Shown here piece by piece: positions 1 through 6,175 of a stretch of 7,712 nt of DNA. The DNA comes from Mageeibacillus sp. UBA1046 (GTDB taxonomy: Bacteria; Bacillota; Clostridia; Saccharofermentanales; DTU023), in assembly GCA_002316595.1 (NCBI GenBank), contig DCDV01000004.1, positions 323,913 through 331,624 of the forward strand. Reading direction: 5' to 3'. Position 1 is the first letter of the stretch. Each line of letters starts with the position of its first letter. A program made the position numbers and the translations under genes. The notes below the pieces were generated by a model. It ran no database searches. It worked only from the letters and a program-made list of their open reading frames with translations, and was not told the origin of the DNA.

Positions 1-211
1 AACATTTTAATACCGGCAGCGCTCGCTCCTTTTTTTCATAAAAATCGAATTTATACAGATGAGGCGGATTGATTTCGCGGGCCACAACCTGCACCGCTAT
101 GGCCGCACTGTTTCTGGCTGCTGCTGCTTCAGGAAGGCAAAGCGAGCTGCCGTTCAATACTAAAGACAGAGCCAGGGGCATGATTATTGATGCGTCCAGT
201 GAAAAACTCAT
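1..211 (-). CDS. 5' part of an unidentified gene, TadE-like N-terminus (runs off left edge)
   Basis: An open frame starts at ATG 211 and stays open for 70 codons to the window edge, so the 3' end is missing. The start is supported by a perfect AGGAGG ribosome binding site at 217-222, five bases upstream. The protein begins MSFSLDASIIMPLALSLVL, a short polar stretch with an acidic residue followed by a hydrophobic helix. This resembles TadE-like pseudopilin N-termini of Gram-positive bacteria (pattern SLTLEASLIMPL). An Ala-rich stretch (residues 28-40) and a charged region (residues 45-62) follow. TadE-family proteins are membrane-anchored minor pilins of Tad/Flp-type secretion systems, but no partner genes are in view, so this role is only a suggestion. 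The gene lies 230 nt after the metallo-hydrolase and probably has its own promoter. The plus-strand ORF over the same bases is less likely because it has no comparable ribosome binding site. Confidence 0.6.
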   Translation of the reverse strand, partial: MSFSLDASIIMPLALSLVLNGSSLCLPEAAAARNSAAIAVQVVAREINPPHLYKFDFYEKKERALPVLKC

Positions 212-216
212 GATAA

Positions 217-247
217 CCTCCTGTTTCCAAGATAGAGAAACAGGAGG
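217..247 (-). promoter_or_regulatory. Hairpin burying the Shine-Dalgarno of the left-edge gene
   Basis: On the minus strand, CCTCCTGTTTC (247-237) and GAAACAGGAGG (227-217) form a perfect 11-bp stem with a 9-nt loop (236-228). The second arm contains the whole AGGAGG ribosome binding site of the gene starting at 211, five bases before its ATG. Folded, this would block ribosome access. No T-tract follows on either strand, so it does not look like a terminator. Translational control, or a 5' stabilising hairpin, is inferred from the structure only. Confidence 0.7.
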
Positions 248-253
248 CGAGAT

Positions 254-283
254 ATATTAAAGTCAGACGACACTGAATGTCAT
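254..283 (-). promoter_or_regulatory. Possible promoter of the left-edge gene
   Basis: ATGACA (283-278, five of six to TTGACA) and TAATAT (259-254, four of six to TATAAT) are separated by 18 bases on the minus strand. A start about seven bases downstream would fall near 247, at the first base of the SD-burying hairpin. The -35 lies inside an inverted repeat (262-288), so either the promoter or the terminator reading of this stretch may be wrong. Confidence 0.3.
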
Positions 284-288
284 CTGAC
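262..288 (-). terminator. Dyad: weak terminator or operator between two units
   Basis: On the minus strand, GTCAGATGACA (288-278), loop TTCAG, then TGTCGTCTGAC (272-262) pairs over 11 bp in RNA with a single U-G wobble. TTTAATATAT follows directly, which is a poor U-tract. It may end the two-gene transcript that stops coding at 442, about 150 nt upstream. As DNA it is a near-palindrome spanning a possible -35, so an operator is the alternative. In the plus-strand RNA the wobble becomes a C-A mismatch, which favours a minus-strand role for the RNA hairpin. Confidence 0.4.
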
Positions 289-441
289 CAATTTTCTCAA
301 CAAGATGAGTTTTGTATGCGAAATTATGCGTCAAGATATGTTACGGCGGAACTGATCGATTAGAAACTAAACGATAAAGTTGTTACATAATCTAAGGTCG
401 CAAAATGTTGAGATCGTAGCTGACCGGTGAGCGTTTACAGT

Positions 442-1095
442 TCAGAGATTCATGAACCAGTGGTTGAGTTTGAGATCCTCTAGTTTTACTGCGGGACCAT
501 GGCCGGGCAAAACCGGCAGATCAGGAGGCAGCTCTTCGCTTAACCGGCGCAGTCTGGCCATACTGCGGCGCATTTCTTCTTCACTGCCGCCGGCTAGATC
601 CATCCTGCCGATATCGGTAGAAAAAACTGTGTCCCCTGTGATTAATGCCAGGTACTCCACCCGGTCTTCAGGCAGTTTTCGCAGATAGAGAAAGCAGCTG
701 GATCCTTCTGTATGCCCGGGCGTGTGATATACACGCAGGAAAAGATTTGCACCCATATCTATTTCCTCCAGATCCCTGAGCAAAACATCCGGCTTGTTGA
801 TACCATGTGGCTTGCCAAAGAAAATGGAGGCATTTTTTCTGCTATCCGTCATTATTTCTTCTTCTGCCTCATGAATCATCAGCGGCAGACCGGGAAAGTT
901 ATGCCTCCAGGTATCGGCATGGCCGATATGATCAAAATGACCATGAGTGGCAACTAAAGCAATAATTTTGCCTCTTTGCTCTACTTTATCGGGATGTACT
1001 GCCGGGTCTATAAGAATGTATCCGTTTTGTGCAGGCAAAAGCCAGGAGTTGCCGTGGCCCATGCGCTCATGAATATGCAAAATCTCTTGAGACAA
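442..1095 (-). CDS. Metallo-beta-lactamase-fold hydrolase, glyoxalase-II-like
   Basis: A 217-residue cytoplasmic protein with no signal peptide or membrane segment. All ligands of a binuclear metal site are visible: THGHFDH at residues 50-56 (His51, His53, Asp55, His56), HTPGHTEGS with His128, TGD with Asp155, and PGHGP with His199. The order and size match the short YcbL-type branch of glyoxalase-II-like hydrolases, which cleave thioesters such as S-lactoylglutathione; the true substrate cannot be read from sequence. The start is TTG at 1095. It is preferred because AGGG lies seven bases upstream and because the residues before Met12 (EILHIHERMGHGNSWLL) fit the first strands of the fold; an ATG at 1062 would remove them. 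It lies 18 nt after the MgsA-family gene and is almost certainly cotranscribed with it, which fits a possible role in 2-oxoaldehyde or thioester metabolism. Confidence 0.9.
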   Translation of the reverse strand: MSQEILHIHERMGHGNSWLLPAQNGYILIDPAVHPDKVEQRGKIIALVATHGHFDHIGHADTWRHNFPGLPLMIHEAEEEIMTDSRKNASIFFGKPHGINKPDVLLRDLEEIDMGANLFLRVYHTPGHTEGSSCFLYLRKLPEDRVEYLALITGDTVFSTDIGRMDLAGGSEEEMRRSMARLRRLSEELPPDLPVLPGHGPAVKLEDLKLNHWFMNL

Positions 1096-1108
1096 ATCTC
1101 TTCCCTCA

Positions 1109-1130
1109 GCGAATCAGCTGCGAATCAGCT
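1109..1130. repeat. Perfect 11-bp tandem direct repeat at a gene end
   Basis: GCGAATCAGCT occurs twice head to tail (1109-1119 and 1120-1130). The copies cover the last codons and the TGA of the MgsA-family gene. Removing one copy would still leave a stop after ELIR, so the duplication only adds a serine and moves the stop. It also sits just before the ribosome binding site of the next gene. Confidence 0.85.
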
Positions 1131-1503
1131 CACGCCATTCCAGATCGCCTCTGTCTATGGCAAGGACCAATATCTCGGCTGTAGCGATATTCGTGGCAAA
1201 GGGGATTGTGTTGATATCACAAGCTCTTAAAAGAGAGTTAGGGGCAGGATCCATGCGTTCGGGATCACGCAGAAAAATCACAGCATCAATTTCATTATAG
1301 AGTGCTCTTGAAGCCAGCTGTTCTATCGTACCCCGGATTTCTGTAGGTAAGGAAGTTACCTCCAGCCCGGAAGAATTTTTAATAATTTTGCCTGTATTAA
1401 GAGCCGAAATTAAAGTATGCTTGCCCAGGATTTTACGATAGGCTACACAAAAATTTGCAAGTAAATCAGTTTTTCTGTTATCGGCAAGCAAAACAATATT
1501 CAT
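1114..1503 (-). CDS. Methylglyoxal synthase family protein with degenerate active site
   Basis: A 129-residue single-domain protein. Family membership is clear from MNIVLLADNRKTDL at the N-terminus, LYNEIDAVIFLRDP (68-81), LLRACD (91-96), IPFATNIATAEILV (100-113) and GDLEWRELIR (119-128), all of which match bacterial MgsA in order and spacing. MgsA turns dihydroxyacetone phosphate into methylglyoxal. The active-site motifs are missing. The usual AHD is ADN (7-9), the phosphate-binding ATGTTG is SALNTG (33-38), GPLGGDQQ is reduced to EIRGTIEQ (55-62) with Ile60 at the catalytic Asp, and the PHEPD segment is shortened to PAPN (86-89). The frame is intact with a good promoter and a GGAG site six bases before the ATG, so it looks expressed rather than decayed. 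Normal synthase activity is unlikely; a regulatory or other ligand-binding role is inference. Family assignment is firm, function is not. Confidence 0.85.
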   Translation of the reverse strand: MNIVLLADNRKTDLLANFCVAYRKILGKHTLISALNTGKIIKNSSGLEVTSLPTEIRGTIEQLASRALYNEIDAVIFLRDPERMDPAPNSLLRACDINTIPFATNIATAEILVLAIDRGDLEWRELIRS

Positions 1504-1526
1504 GAGCGACTCCGTTACTTTATGAA

Positions 1527-1556
1527 AGTATAATTTATTAAACCTATATCTATCAA
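1527..1556 (-). promoter_or_regulatory. Sigma-70-type promoter of the MgsA-like / hydrolase unit
   Basis: TTGATA (1556-1551) and TATACT (1532-1527), each five of six to consensus, are separated by 18 bases on the minus strand. Transcription would begin near 1520, giving a leader of about 17 nt that still contains GGAG (1513-1510) before the ATG at 1503. The promoter lies just downstream of a likely terminator, so the unit appears independent of the mre genes. Confidence 0.65.
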
Positions 1557-1562
1557 TGCTAC

Positions 1563-1588
1563 AATAAAAACTGCTTAATTATCAAGCA
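1563..1588 (-). terminator. Likely intrinsic terminator after mrdA
   Basis: On the minus strand TGCTTG (1588-1583), loop ATAAT, then TAAGCA (1577-1572) form a short stem. After one G comes TTTTT (1570-1566) and then ATTG. The stem is AT-rich with a G-T closing pair, so it is weak. Its place about 90 nt after the mrdA stop and before a new promoter fits a transcription end. Confidence 0.45.
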
Positions 1589-1621
1589 AAGGCTGCAAAT
1601 ATACAATAAATCGGATTTTTG

Positions 1622-1653
1622 CGGATATTAATCTAAGTTATCCTCAGTATCCG
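1622..1653 (-). other. Imperfect nested hairpin just after mrdA
   Basis: CGGATA (1653-1648) and TATCCG (1627-1622) pair around an inner CTGAG, GATAA, CTTAG hairpin. No T-tract follows on either strand. It could be a 3'-end stabilising structure, or chance in AT-rich DNA. Confidence 0.3.
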
Positions 1654-1675
1654 GATCTTCAGCAGCATTTTAATT

Positions 1676-3940
1676 TCATGAACGAAAGACAATTTCTTTT
1701 GGCTCTACGCCAAAATATTCACACATAATCCGATAAGAAATCTCAGCGGAAAGATCACCGTAAGAAGCGTTACGGACGACATGAGCTATGGCAATCTCCG
1801 GATCATCGACAGGGGCAAAGGCAGTGAAAACGGAATTAATTCTATAGTTGCTGCCGCTAACGCCTTCCTCTGCGGTACCGGTTTTAACTCCCACTTTAAC
1901 CGGAAAATCGCGGAAAAACTGGCTGGTATAGCCGCTTGATTTTTGTGTCGAATCATACATGCCCTGACGAATAAGATTGATATGTGACTGTGCGAGCCCT
2001 AAATCTTCTGAAATAATCTGTTCCTCGCGAACAATGCTGCCATCCTCAGCTATGATATCAGCTGTTACATGAGGTGTCTGCAAAGTCCCGCTGACAATGC
2101 CTGCCAGACCACGGACCATCTGCAGCGCCGTGTAACTGTTATCAAACTGTCCGATGGACGTCTGCGCAGTATCTGCCGGGAACCATTGCTTGTCTGCGGG
2201 TTCAGTCCGCAATAGACTCTTCAGTTCTCTGCTGGGTCTGATTCCCGAAGTCTCTCCCGGAAGATCAATTCCGCTAATCTCTCCGTATCCGAGCTTTTTA
2301 GCCCAGGCACTAATATTATCAATTCCTGTATCAATTCCCATCTTAAAAAAGTATAAGTTGCAGGATTCAGTGAGAGCTTTTGTCAGAGGGATATTGCCGT
2401 GTCCGTAAACCGGACTGGAGAAACAACGCCACCATAATTGTGCTATCTCCTCATGACCCAGACAGGTGTAATGATTGTCGGCGGGTGTAATTGTGCCTGA
2501 CTCCAGACCGGCAATACCGGTCACCACTTTAAAGGTAGAGCCGGGAGCATAGTTCTCACCTATCGCACGGTTAAGTAAAGGCTTTCCTTCATTATCCTGC
2601 AGGTAGCCCTGTACTCTCGCAGCCGCGCCCGGGTCTATAGACTGCATGAGAAAATCAATCGGTTCAAAGTCCGGCAGACTCACCATCGCCAAAATTGCAC
2701 CGGTCTTTACATTGAAGACGACTACTGCTCCTTCCGGTGCCTCATATTTCGTGCCAGATAAAACACCTGCCCGCAGATCATTAATATTTTTTTGCAAAGC
2801 TTCCTGTGCTACTTGCTGCAAATCAGATCTGATCGTAAGAACCGCTTTGTTGCCGCTTTCAGGCATAACACCGTAAGATCCGGGATAGTAGTATGATTCC
2901 TCGTTTTCACCGGTCCATTTATCAAAAGTCCGGATACCGTTTTTCCCGCGCAAATAGCGCTCAGCGCTGGACTCTACACCGGTTTGACCAATAATGTCAG
3001 AAGATCCGTAACCCTGAGAGGACAAAACATCATACTGGTTGCTGTTGATGCGGCCGACGTAACCTAAGACATGGGGCATGATCGAGGCATAAGGTGTATA
3101 GACGCGATTCCATTCATCTGTGGATAAAACGCCCAGATAACGTTGATTCTGCCCTTCAATCTCTGCCACAACATTATCATTGACATTTCTGGCCAGACGA
3201 ATAGGATTTCTTTGTGTCCACAGCCAGTTGTTTTCCAGTATCAGATAGCGAAGCTCCATTATCTGGTATGCTTCCCTGTCAGAATACAGTCTGCTGCTGC
3301 CGGCATCCCGATCCTCTATTTCAAAGTAGTCATATAAGAGCCAGTTAAAGAATTCGTTGGGATCTTCTTGAACCAGACGGCTCCGCTGTCTCCTGGTCCT
3401 GGCATCCTCAGGAAGCACCATATTGAAAAGATCTTTATTTTGCTGCCAGCGTAAAATCTTGTCTGCACTTTGTTTAAAGACGAAACTGATCTCCTCTGAT
3501 TGAGAGCCGTTGTCTGTTTCCGGCGGACCGAAATAACTGCCCAGAGAACTCTCAGAGGAAATCTCATGCTCAGCCAGCAGATTAGAGATGCCTAGAAGTT
3601 GCTGATTTAGCTGAGTTGTCAACAAATCCGGCTGAACTAACCACAAGGTTGTACTTTTCTCACTCGTCGCTATCACCGTACCATCTGCCGCAACAATATC
3701 TCCCCGCGGAGCTGCCAGAGATATTTGTGTGACATTGCCGCTGGTCAGACTGACTGTAGAGGCGTGCGAGTCTCCCAGCATTAGAACACTCGTCCTGATC
3801 AGAATCGCAAAAAGAGAAAGCACAATAACGGCAAGCACCAATGCTGTCCGATTATAAAATATCTTATAAACCGGATTGGTTCTTTTCCCTTTCCTTTGTG
3901 CGGATTTCTTCTTAAAAATATTTTTAAACTTGTTAAGCAT
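1676..3940 (-). CDS. mrdA: Class B penicillin-binding protein 2, elongation transpeptidase
   Basis: A 754-residue membrane-anchored D,D-transpeptidase that crosslinks peptidoglycan during lateral growth. A basic cytoplasmic tail rich in Lys and Arg (residues 1-31) precedes one membrane helix (about 32-55). The dimerisation domain carries APRGDIVAADG near its start and the HVLGYVGRI and IGQTGVE blocks. The transpeptidase domain has all three active-site motifs: STFK with nucleophile Ser468, SCN at 526-528 and KTGT starting at Lys686. Length is within the range of clostridial PBP2 proteins and above that of E. coli PBP2. ATG at 3940 is chosen: it overlaps mreD by 8 nt, GGTGG lies upstream, and the in-frame TTG at 3958 would overlap mreD further without need. 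Position after mreCD supports an elongasome role and argues against SpoVD or FtsI. It is probably translationally coupled to mreD. No partner rodA is in the window. Confidence 0.93.
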   Translation of the reverse strand: MLNKFKNIFKKKSAQRKGKRTNPVYKIFYNRTALVLAVIVLSLFAILIRTSVLMLGDSHASTVSLTSGNVTQISLAAPRGDIVAADGTVIATSEKSTTLWLVQPDLLTTQLNQQLLGISNLLAEHEISSESSLGSYFGPPETDNGSQSEEISFVFKQSADKILRWQQNKDLFNMVLPEDARTRRQRSRLVQEDPNEFFNWLLYDYFEIEDRDAGSSRLYSDREAYQIMELRYLILENNWLWTQRNPIRLARNVNDNVVAEIEGQNQRYLGVLSTDEWNRVYTPYASIMPHVLGYVGRINSNQYDVLSSQGYGSSDIIGQTGVESSAERYLRGKNGIRTFDKWTGENEESYYYPGSYGVMPESGNKAVLTIRSDLQQVAQEALQKNINDLRAGVLSGTKYEAPEGAVVVFNVKTGAILAMVSLPDFEPIDFLMQSIDPGAAARVQGYLQDNEGKPLLNRAIGENYAPGSTFKVVTGIAGLESGTITPADNHYTCLGHEEIAQLWWRCFSSPVYGHGNIPLTKALTESCNLYFFKMGIDTGIDNISAWAKKLGYGEISGIDLPGETSGIRPSRELKSLLRTEPADKQWFPADTAQTSIGQFDNSYTALQMVRGLAGIVSGTLQTPHVTADIIAEDGSIVREEQIISEDLGLAQSHINLIRQGMYDSTQKSSGYTSQFFRDFPVKVGVKTGTAEEGVSGSNYRINSVFTAFAPVDDPEIAIAHVVRNASYGDLSAEISYRIMCEYFGVEPKEIVFRS

Positions 3941-4511
3941 CAGGTCCACCCGGTTCAAAGTTTATCATTACACCGCTGCGTGATTTCTTGGCACGGGGAT
4001 ATAGAGGCAAGACAAAGTGCAGGCCGACAATAACAGCAGCAATTATCAGATTCATCAGAATCATCAAGGGCAAGTCCGACGACATCTCGCGCACAAACCA
4101 GAAGAAGCTTAAATTATCAGCTCCTTCAGCTTGAGCAAAGAAAGAAAAGACGGCTCTGCCAAAACGCAGAAAAATTGTGGTAAAAATGATCACTGCAGCA
4201 TAAAGAACATAGCGCAGTCTGCCTCTGATTACCGGTAAAAAGCCGCTGCCCCAGGCAAGCAGGAAAGTAACAAACAATCCCAGGCCAAAATATCGTCCGG
4301 CAAAGTAGTCACGGAAAAAACCGCAGATAAGGCCAATAATCATGCCGTCCCGGGGTCCGTAACGCATTCCGGCCAACAGAGGAAAGACCAGCAAAAAATC
4401 CGGCCGGATGTCAAAGCTGAACAGCTGACTGTTAAACTGCAGAGACGACCCCAGCAGGATTGCCAGCGCGTAAATCAGCCCCGGTCTGATGCGGTTCAGA
4501 AAGTCTCTCAT
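3933..4511 (-). CDS. mreD: Rod shape-determining protein MreD
   Basis: A 192-residue integral membrane protein of the elongasome with about five to six hydrophobic helices, for example near residues 12-28, 37-50, 57-68, 74-92, 103-115 and 147-170. Typical MreD features are RPDFLLVFPLLAGMRYG in the second segment and the following GLICGFFRDYFAGRYFGLG, which matches the family's Gly-rich pattern with an acidic residue in the loop. The start ATG shares ATGA with the mreC stop (4508-4511), so translation is likely coupled. The 3' end overlaps mrdA by 8 nt. The short charged tail (RAKKSRSG) would be cytoplasmic. MreD works with MreC to link the cell-wall synthases to the rod system. The identification rests on hydropathy, length, these blocks and the strong context, since this family is poorly conserved. 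Confidence 0.9.
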   Translation of the reverse strand: MRDFLNRIRPGLIYALAILLGSSLQFNSQLFSFDIRPDFLLVFPLLAGMRYGPRDGMIIGLICGFFRDYFAGRYFGLGLFVTFLLAWGSGFLPVIRGRLRYVLYAAVIIFTTIFLRFGRAVFSFFAQAEGADNLSFFWFVREMSSDLPLMILMNLIIAAVIVGLHFVLPLYPRAKKSRSGVMINFEPGGPDA

Positions 4512-5362
4512 TCTGTTTCCCCTATCAGGACGAAGACAATTGATCTGTTTTCTTCCGGCGCAGCCGGTTTGATTATTGCAGCAGTAATATCTCCGTTATC
4601 CGCAGATCTTAGCTCCTGCACCGTGCCGATGAGCAGGCCTGCAGGGAAATCACCTCCCTGTCCGCTGCTTCTGAGTTCATCACCAATCCGCAGGACAGAT
4701 TGCCCGCTGATATTATCAGCCAGACAAAGACCTTGTTCCCGCAGTTCGATATCTCCTCTCACCCTCATGTTAATCGCAGCAGAGCCCGCTCCTGCCACAG
4801 CGTTGATGGCAAAGCCTTCATGTATCAGAGGCATGACTTTTGCTGAGTTGATGTCGGAGGAATAAATACGTCCTAAGAGTCTGGATCCTGCATCAACTAC
4901 AGCATAGGATTCTTCGGGAGATACCGATAATCCGTCCTCACGCCCCAAATTTATTCTGTAAAGATCAAACCAGCCGCTAAAGCCATCATTCAGAATATAG
5001 CCGCCTTTGAGCTCATAACTGTCATATCTGGTTTTGATCTGCAAAGCGTCTTTCAATTCCTCATATTGCTGAGCGGCCTCCTCGTTTTGACTGAGTTCAT
5101 TGGCCAGGCGGGCATTTTCAAGTTTCAGCCGTTCGTTCTCCTGCCGGATCCGTTCACTGTTTTGCAAAGAGTCAAACCAGCCGCTGACTGTATCCGATGC
5201 TGAGCGCAAACCACGTAAGATCGGATTGACGACTTTCGAGATCGGAGTTGTTATCAGCGGTATGGGGCTGGAGTCGGGAATTGTGGACAGCATGAGTACA
5301 GCCAGAATTACAATGGCGATAATAATTACGACAATTATGCGAGGTCCTTTGCTCCGATGCAT
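4508..5362 (-). CDS. mreC: Rod shape-determining protein MreC
   Basis: A 284-residue bitopic membrane protein that scaffolds the elongasome and contacts PBP2. A short basic N-terminus precedes one membrane helix (about 9-27). A heptad-rich coiled coil follows (about 62-108, with ERIRQENERLKLENARLANE), then the MreC beta domains. Recognisable blocks are INLGREDGL, LLGRI and GDELRSSGQGGDFPAGLLIG, the last matching the family's hallmark glycine-rich turn. ATG at 5362 is preferred over the TTG codons at 5368 and 5365, because the only purine-rich site (AAAAAAGTG) sits at a proper distance from the ATG and too close to the TTGs. It opens the mreC-mreD-mrdA unit, with a promoter at 5398-5426. The gap to radC is 105 nt and contains no mreB, which is the usual upstream neighbour. 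Confidence 0.93.
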   Translation of the reverse strand: MHRSKGPRIIVVIIIAIVILAVLMLSTIPDSSPIPLITTPISKVVNPILRGLRSASDTVSGWFDSLQNSERIRQENERLKLENARLANELSQNEEAAQQYEELKDALQIKTRYDSYELKGGYILNDGFSGWFDLYRINLGREDGLSVSPEESYAVVDAGSRLLGRIYSSDINSAKVMPLIHEGFAINAVAGAGSAAINMRVRGDIELREQGLCLADNISGQSVLRIGDELRSSGQGGDFPAGLLIGTVQELRSADNGDITAAIIKPAAPEENRSIVFVLIGETE

Positions 5363-5397
5363 CAACAATCACTTTTTTCTAAACATAAGTAGAGTAA

Positions 5398-5426
5398 ATT
5401 GTATCACTTCTTTAAAGGGATGTCTT
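5398..5426 (-). promoter_or_regulatory. Promoter of the mreC-mreD-mrdA unit
   Basis: On the minus strand AAGACA (5426-5421, four of six) and TACAAT (5403-5398, five of six) are 17 bases apart, with a TG one base before the -10 forming an extended -10. The predicted start near 5391 gives a leader of about 29 nt before mreC. A separate promoter here means radC need not be cotranscribed with the mre genes. Confidence 0.55.
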
Positions 5427-5467
5427 GAAGGGCATATCCTTGTCAGATCATTTTCGCAGATCATGAA

Positions 5468-6160
5468 TTATTGGATCAAACCCCGCTCCCGCATGCTGAT
5501 GGAACCTTTACTGCCAACGATCAGGTGGTCAAGCACCGGTATCCCCATCATCTCACCCAGTCCCATCAATTTACGCGTTGACTCCAGATCGGCCGGACTG
5601 GGCTCGGCATCTCCGCTGGGATGATTATGAACCAGGGCGATCGAAGCTGCGTTGGCCTTTACTGCTTCCCGGAAGATATCACGGGGGAAGACAACCGCTG
5701 CTGCCAGCCCGCCGCGGGAAATCTTTATCTTGCGGATCATGCGCAGACGCACATCCAATAAAATGACATGAAACTCTTCACGAGATAAGTATCTCAGCTC
5801 CGGTTCCATCAACTGAACAATATCGTCAGGATTGCGCAGAACAGGCCTCACTTCATCCCGACGTGAATTGAGATGGCGGTTACCGAGTTCAAAGGCAGCT
5901 TTTAGCCTGATTGCCCGCACTCGGCCTATTCCTTTAATCTGGCACATTTCTTCCAGACTCGCTTCATAAATGCCTCTCAAGCCACCCATGCCTGTCAGCA
6001 TCTGATTGGCAATTTCGAGAGCAGTGGTTCCTGCCATGCCGCTTTGCAGCTGAATGGCAATCAGCTCCGCATCGCTGAGATCCCTGGCTCCCTGCTGCTC
6101 CAGTTTTTCATATGGCCTCTCGCTTGATTGGAGTTCTTTCATGGTTAATTTTTTGGACAT
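5468..6160 (-). CDS. radC: RadC family JAMM-domain protein
   Basis: A 230-residue soluble protein of normal family length. The N-terminal part carries the ERPYEKL and LSDAELIAI blocks, then a helix-hairpin-helix segment with KGIG at 76-79. The C-terminal part is an MPN/JAMM metal-binding domain: Glu129 in EEFHVILLD, then HNHPSGD with His178 and His180, Ser188 and Asp191, which together make the zinc-site pattern. The biochemical role of RadC is unsettled. The old DNA-repair assignment is doubtful, and a metal-dependent hydrolase acting on DNA or protein has been suggested. The start at 6160 is supported by a purine-rich AGGAGG plus GGGG stretch upstream, although many homologues begin at the equivalent of Met7. 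In Firmicutes radC often lies directly before mreB, so finding mreC next instead is notable. Confidence 0.95.
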   Translation of the reverse strand: MSKKLTMKELQSSERPYEKLEQQGARDLSDAELIAIQLQSGMAGTTALEIANQMLTGMGGLRGIYEASLEEMCQIKGIGRVRAIRLKAAFELGNRHLNSRRDEVRPVLRNPDDIVQLMEPELRYLSREEFHVILLDVRLRMIRKIKISRGGLAAAVVFPRDIFREAVKANAASIALVHNHPSGDAEPSPADLESTRKLMGLGEMMGIPVLDHLIVGSKGSISMRERGLIQ

Positions 6161-6175
6161 ATCCGCCCCTTCCTC

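Noticed and set aside
69..260. Plus-strand 63-codon ORF with a hydrophobic N-terminus
   Set aside because: It lies opposite the minus-strand gene starting at 211 and runs through its ribosome binding site hairpin; it has no convincing ribosome binding site of its own.
322..336. TTGACG as a -35 box for the left-edge gene
   Set aside because: No acceptable -10 lies 16-19 bases downstream on the minus strand (AACTCA at 17).
3316..3567. Second minus-strand ORF inside mrdA
   Set aside because: Alternate frame within the dimerisation domain coding region, without a ribosome binding site.
3941..3958. TTG start giving six extra residues to PBP2
   Set aside because: The ATG at 3940 has a usable ribosome binding site and the more typical short overlap with mreD.
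5100..5624. Plus-strand 174-codon ORF
   Set aside because: It is antisense to well-identified mreC and radC and spans their intergenic promoter region; no family features.
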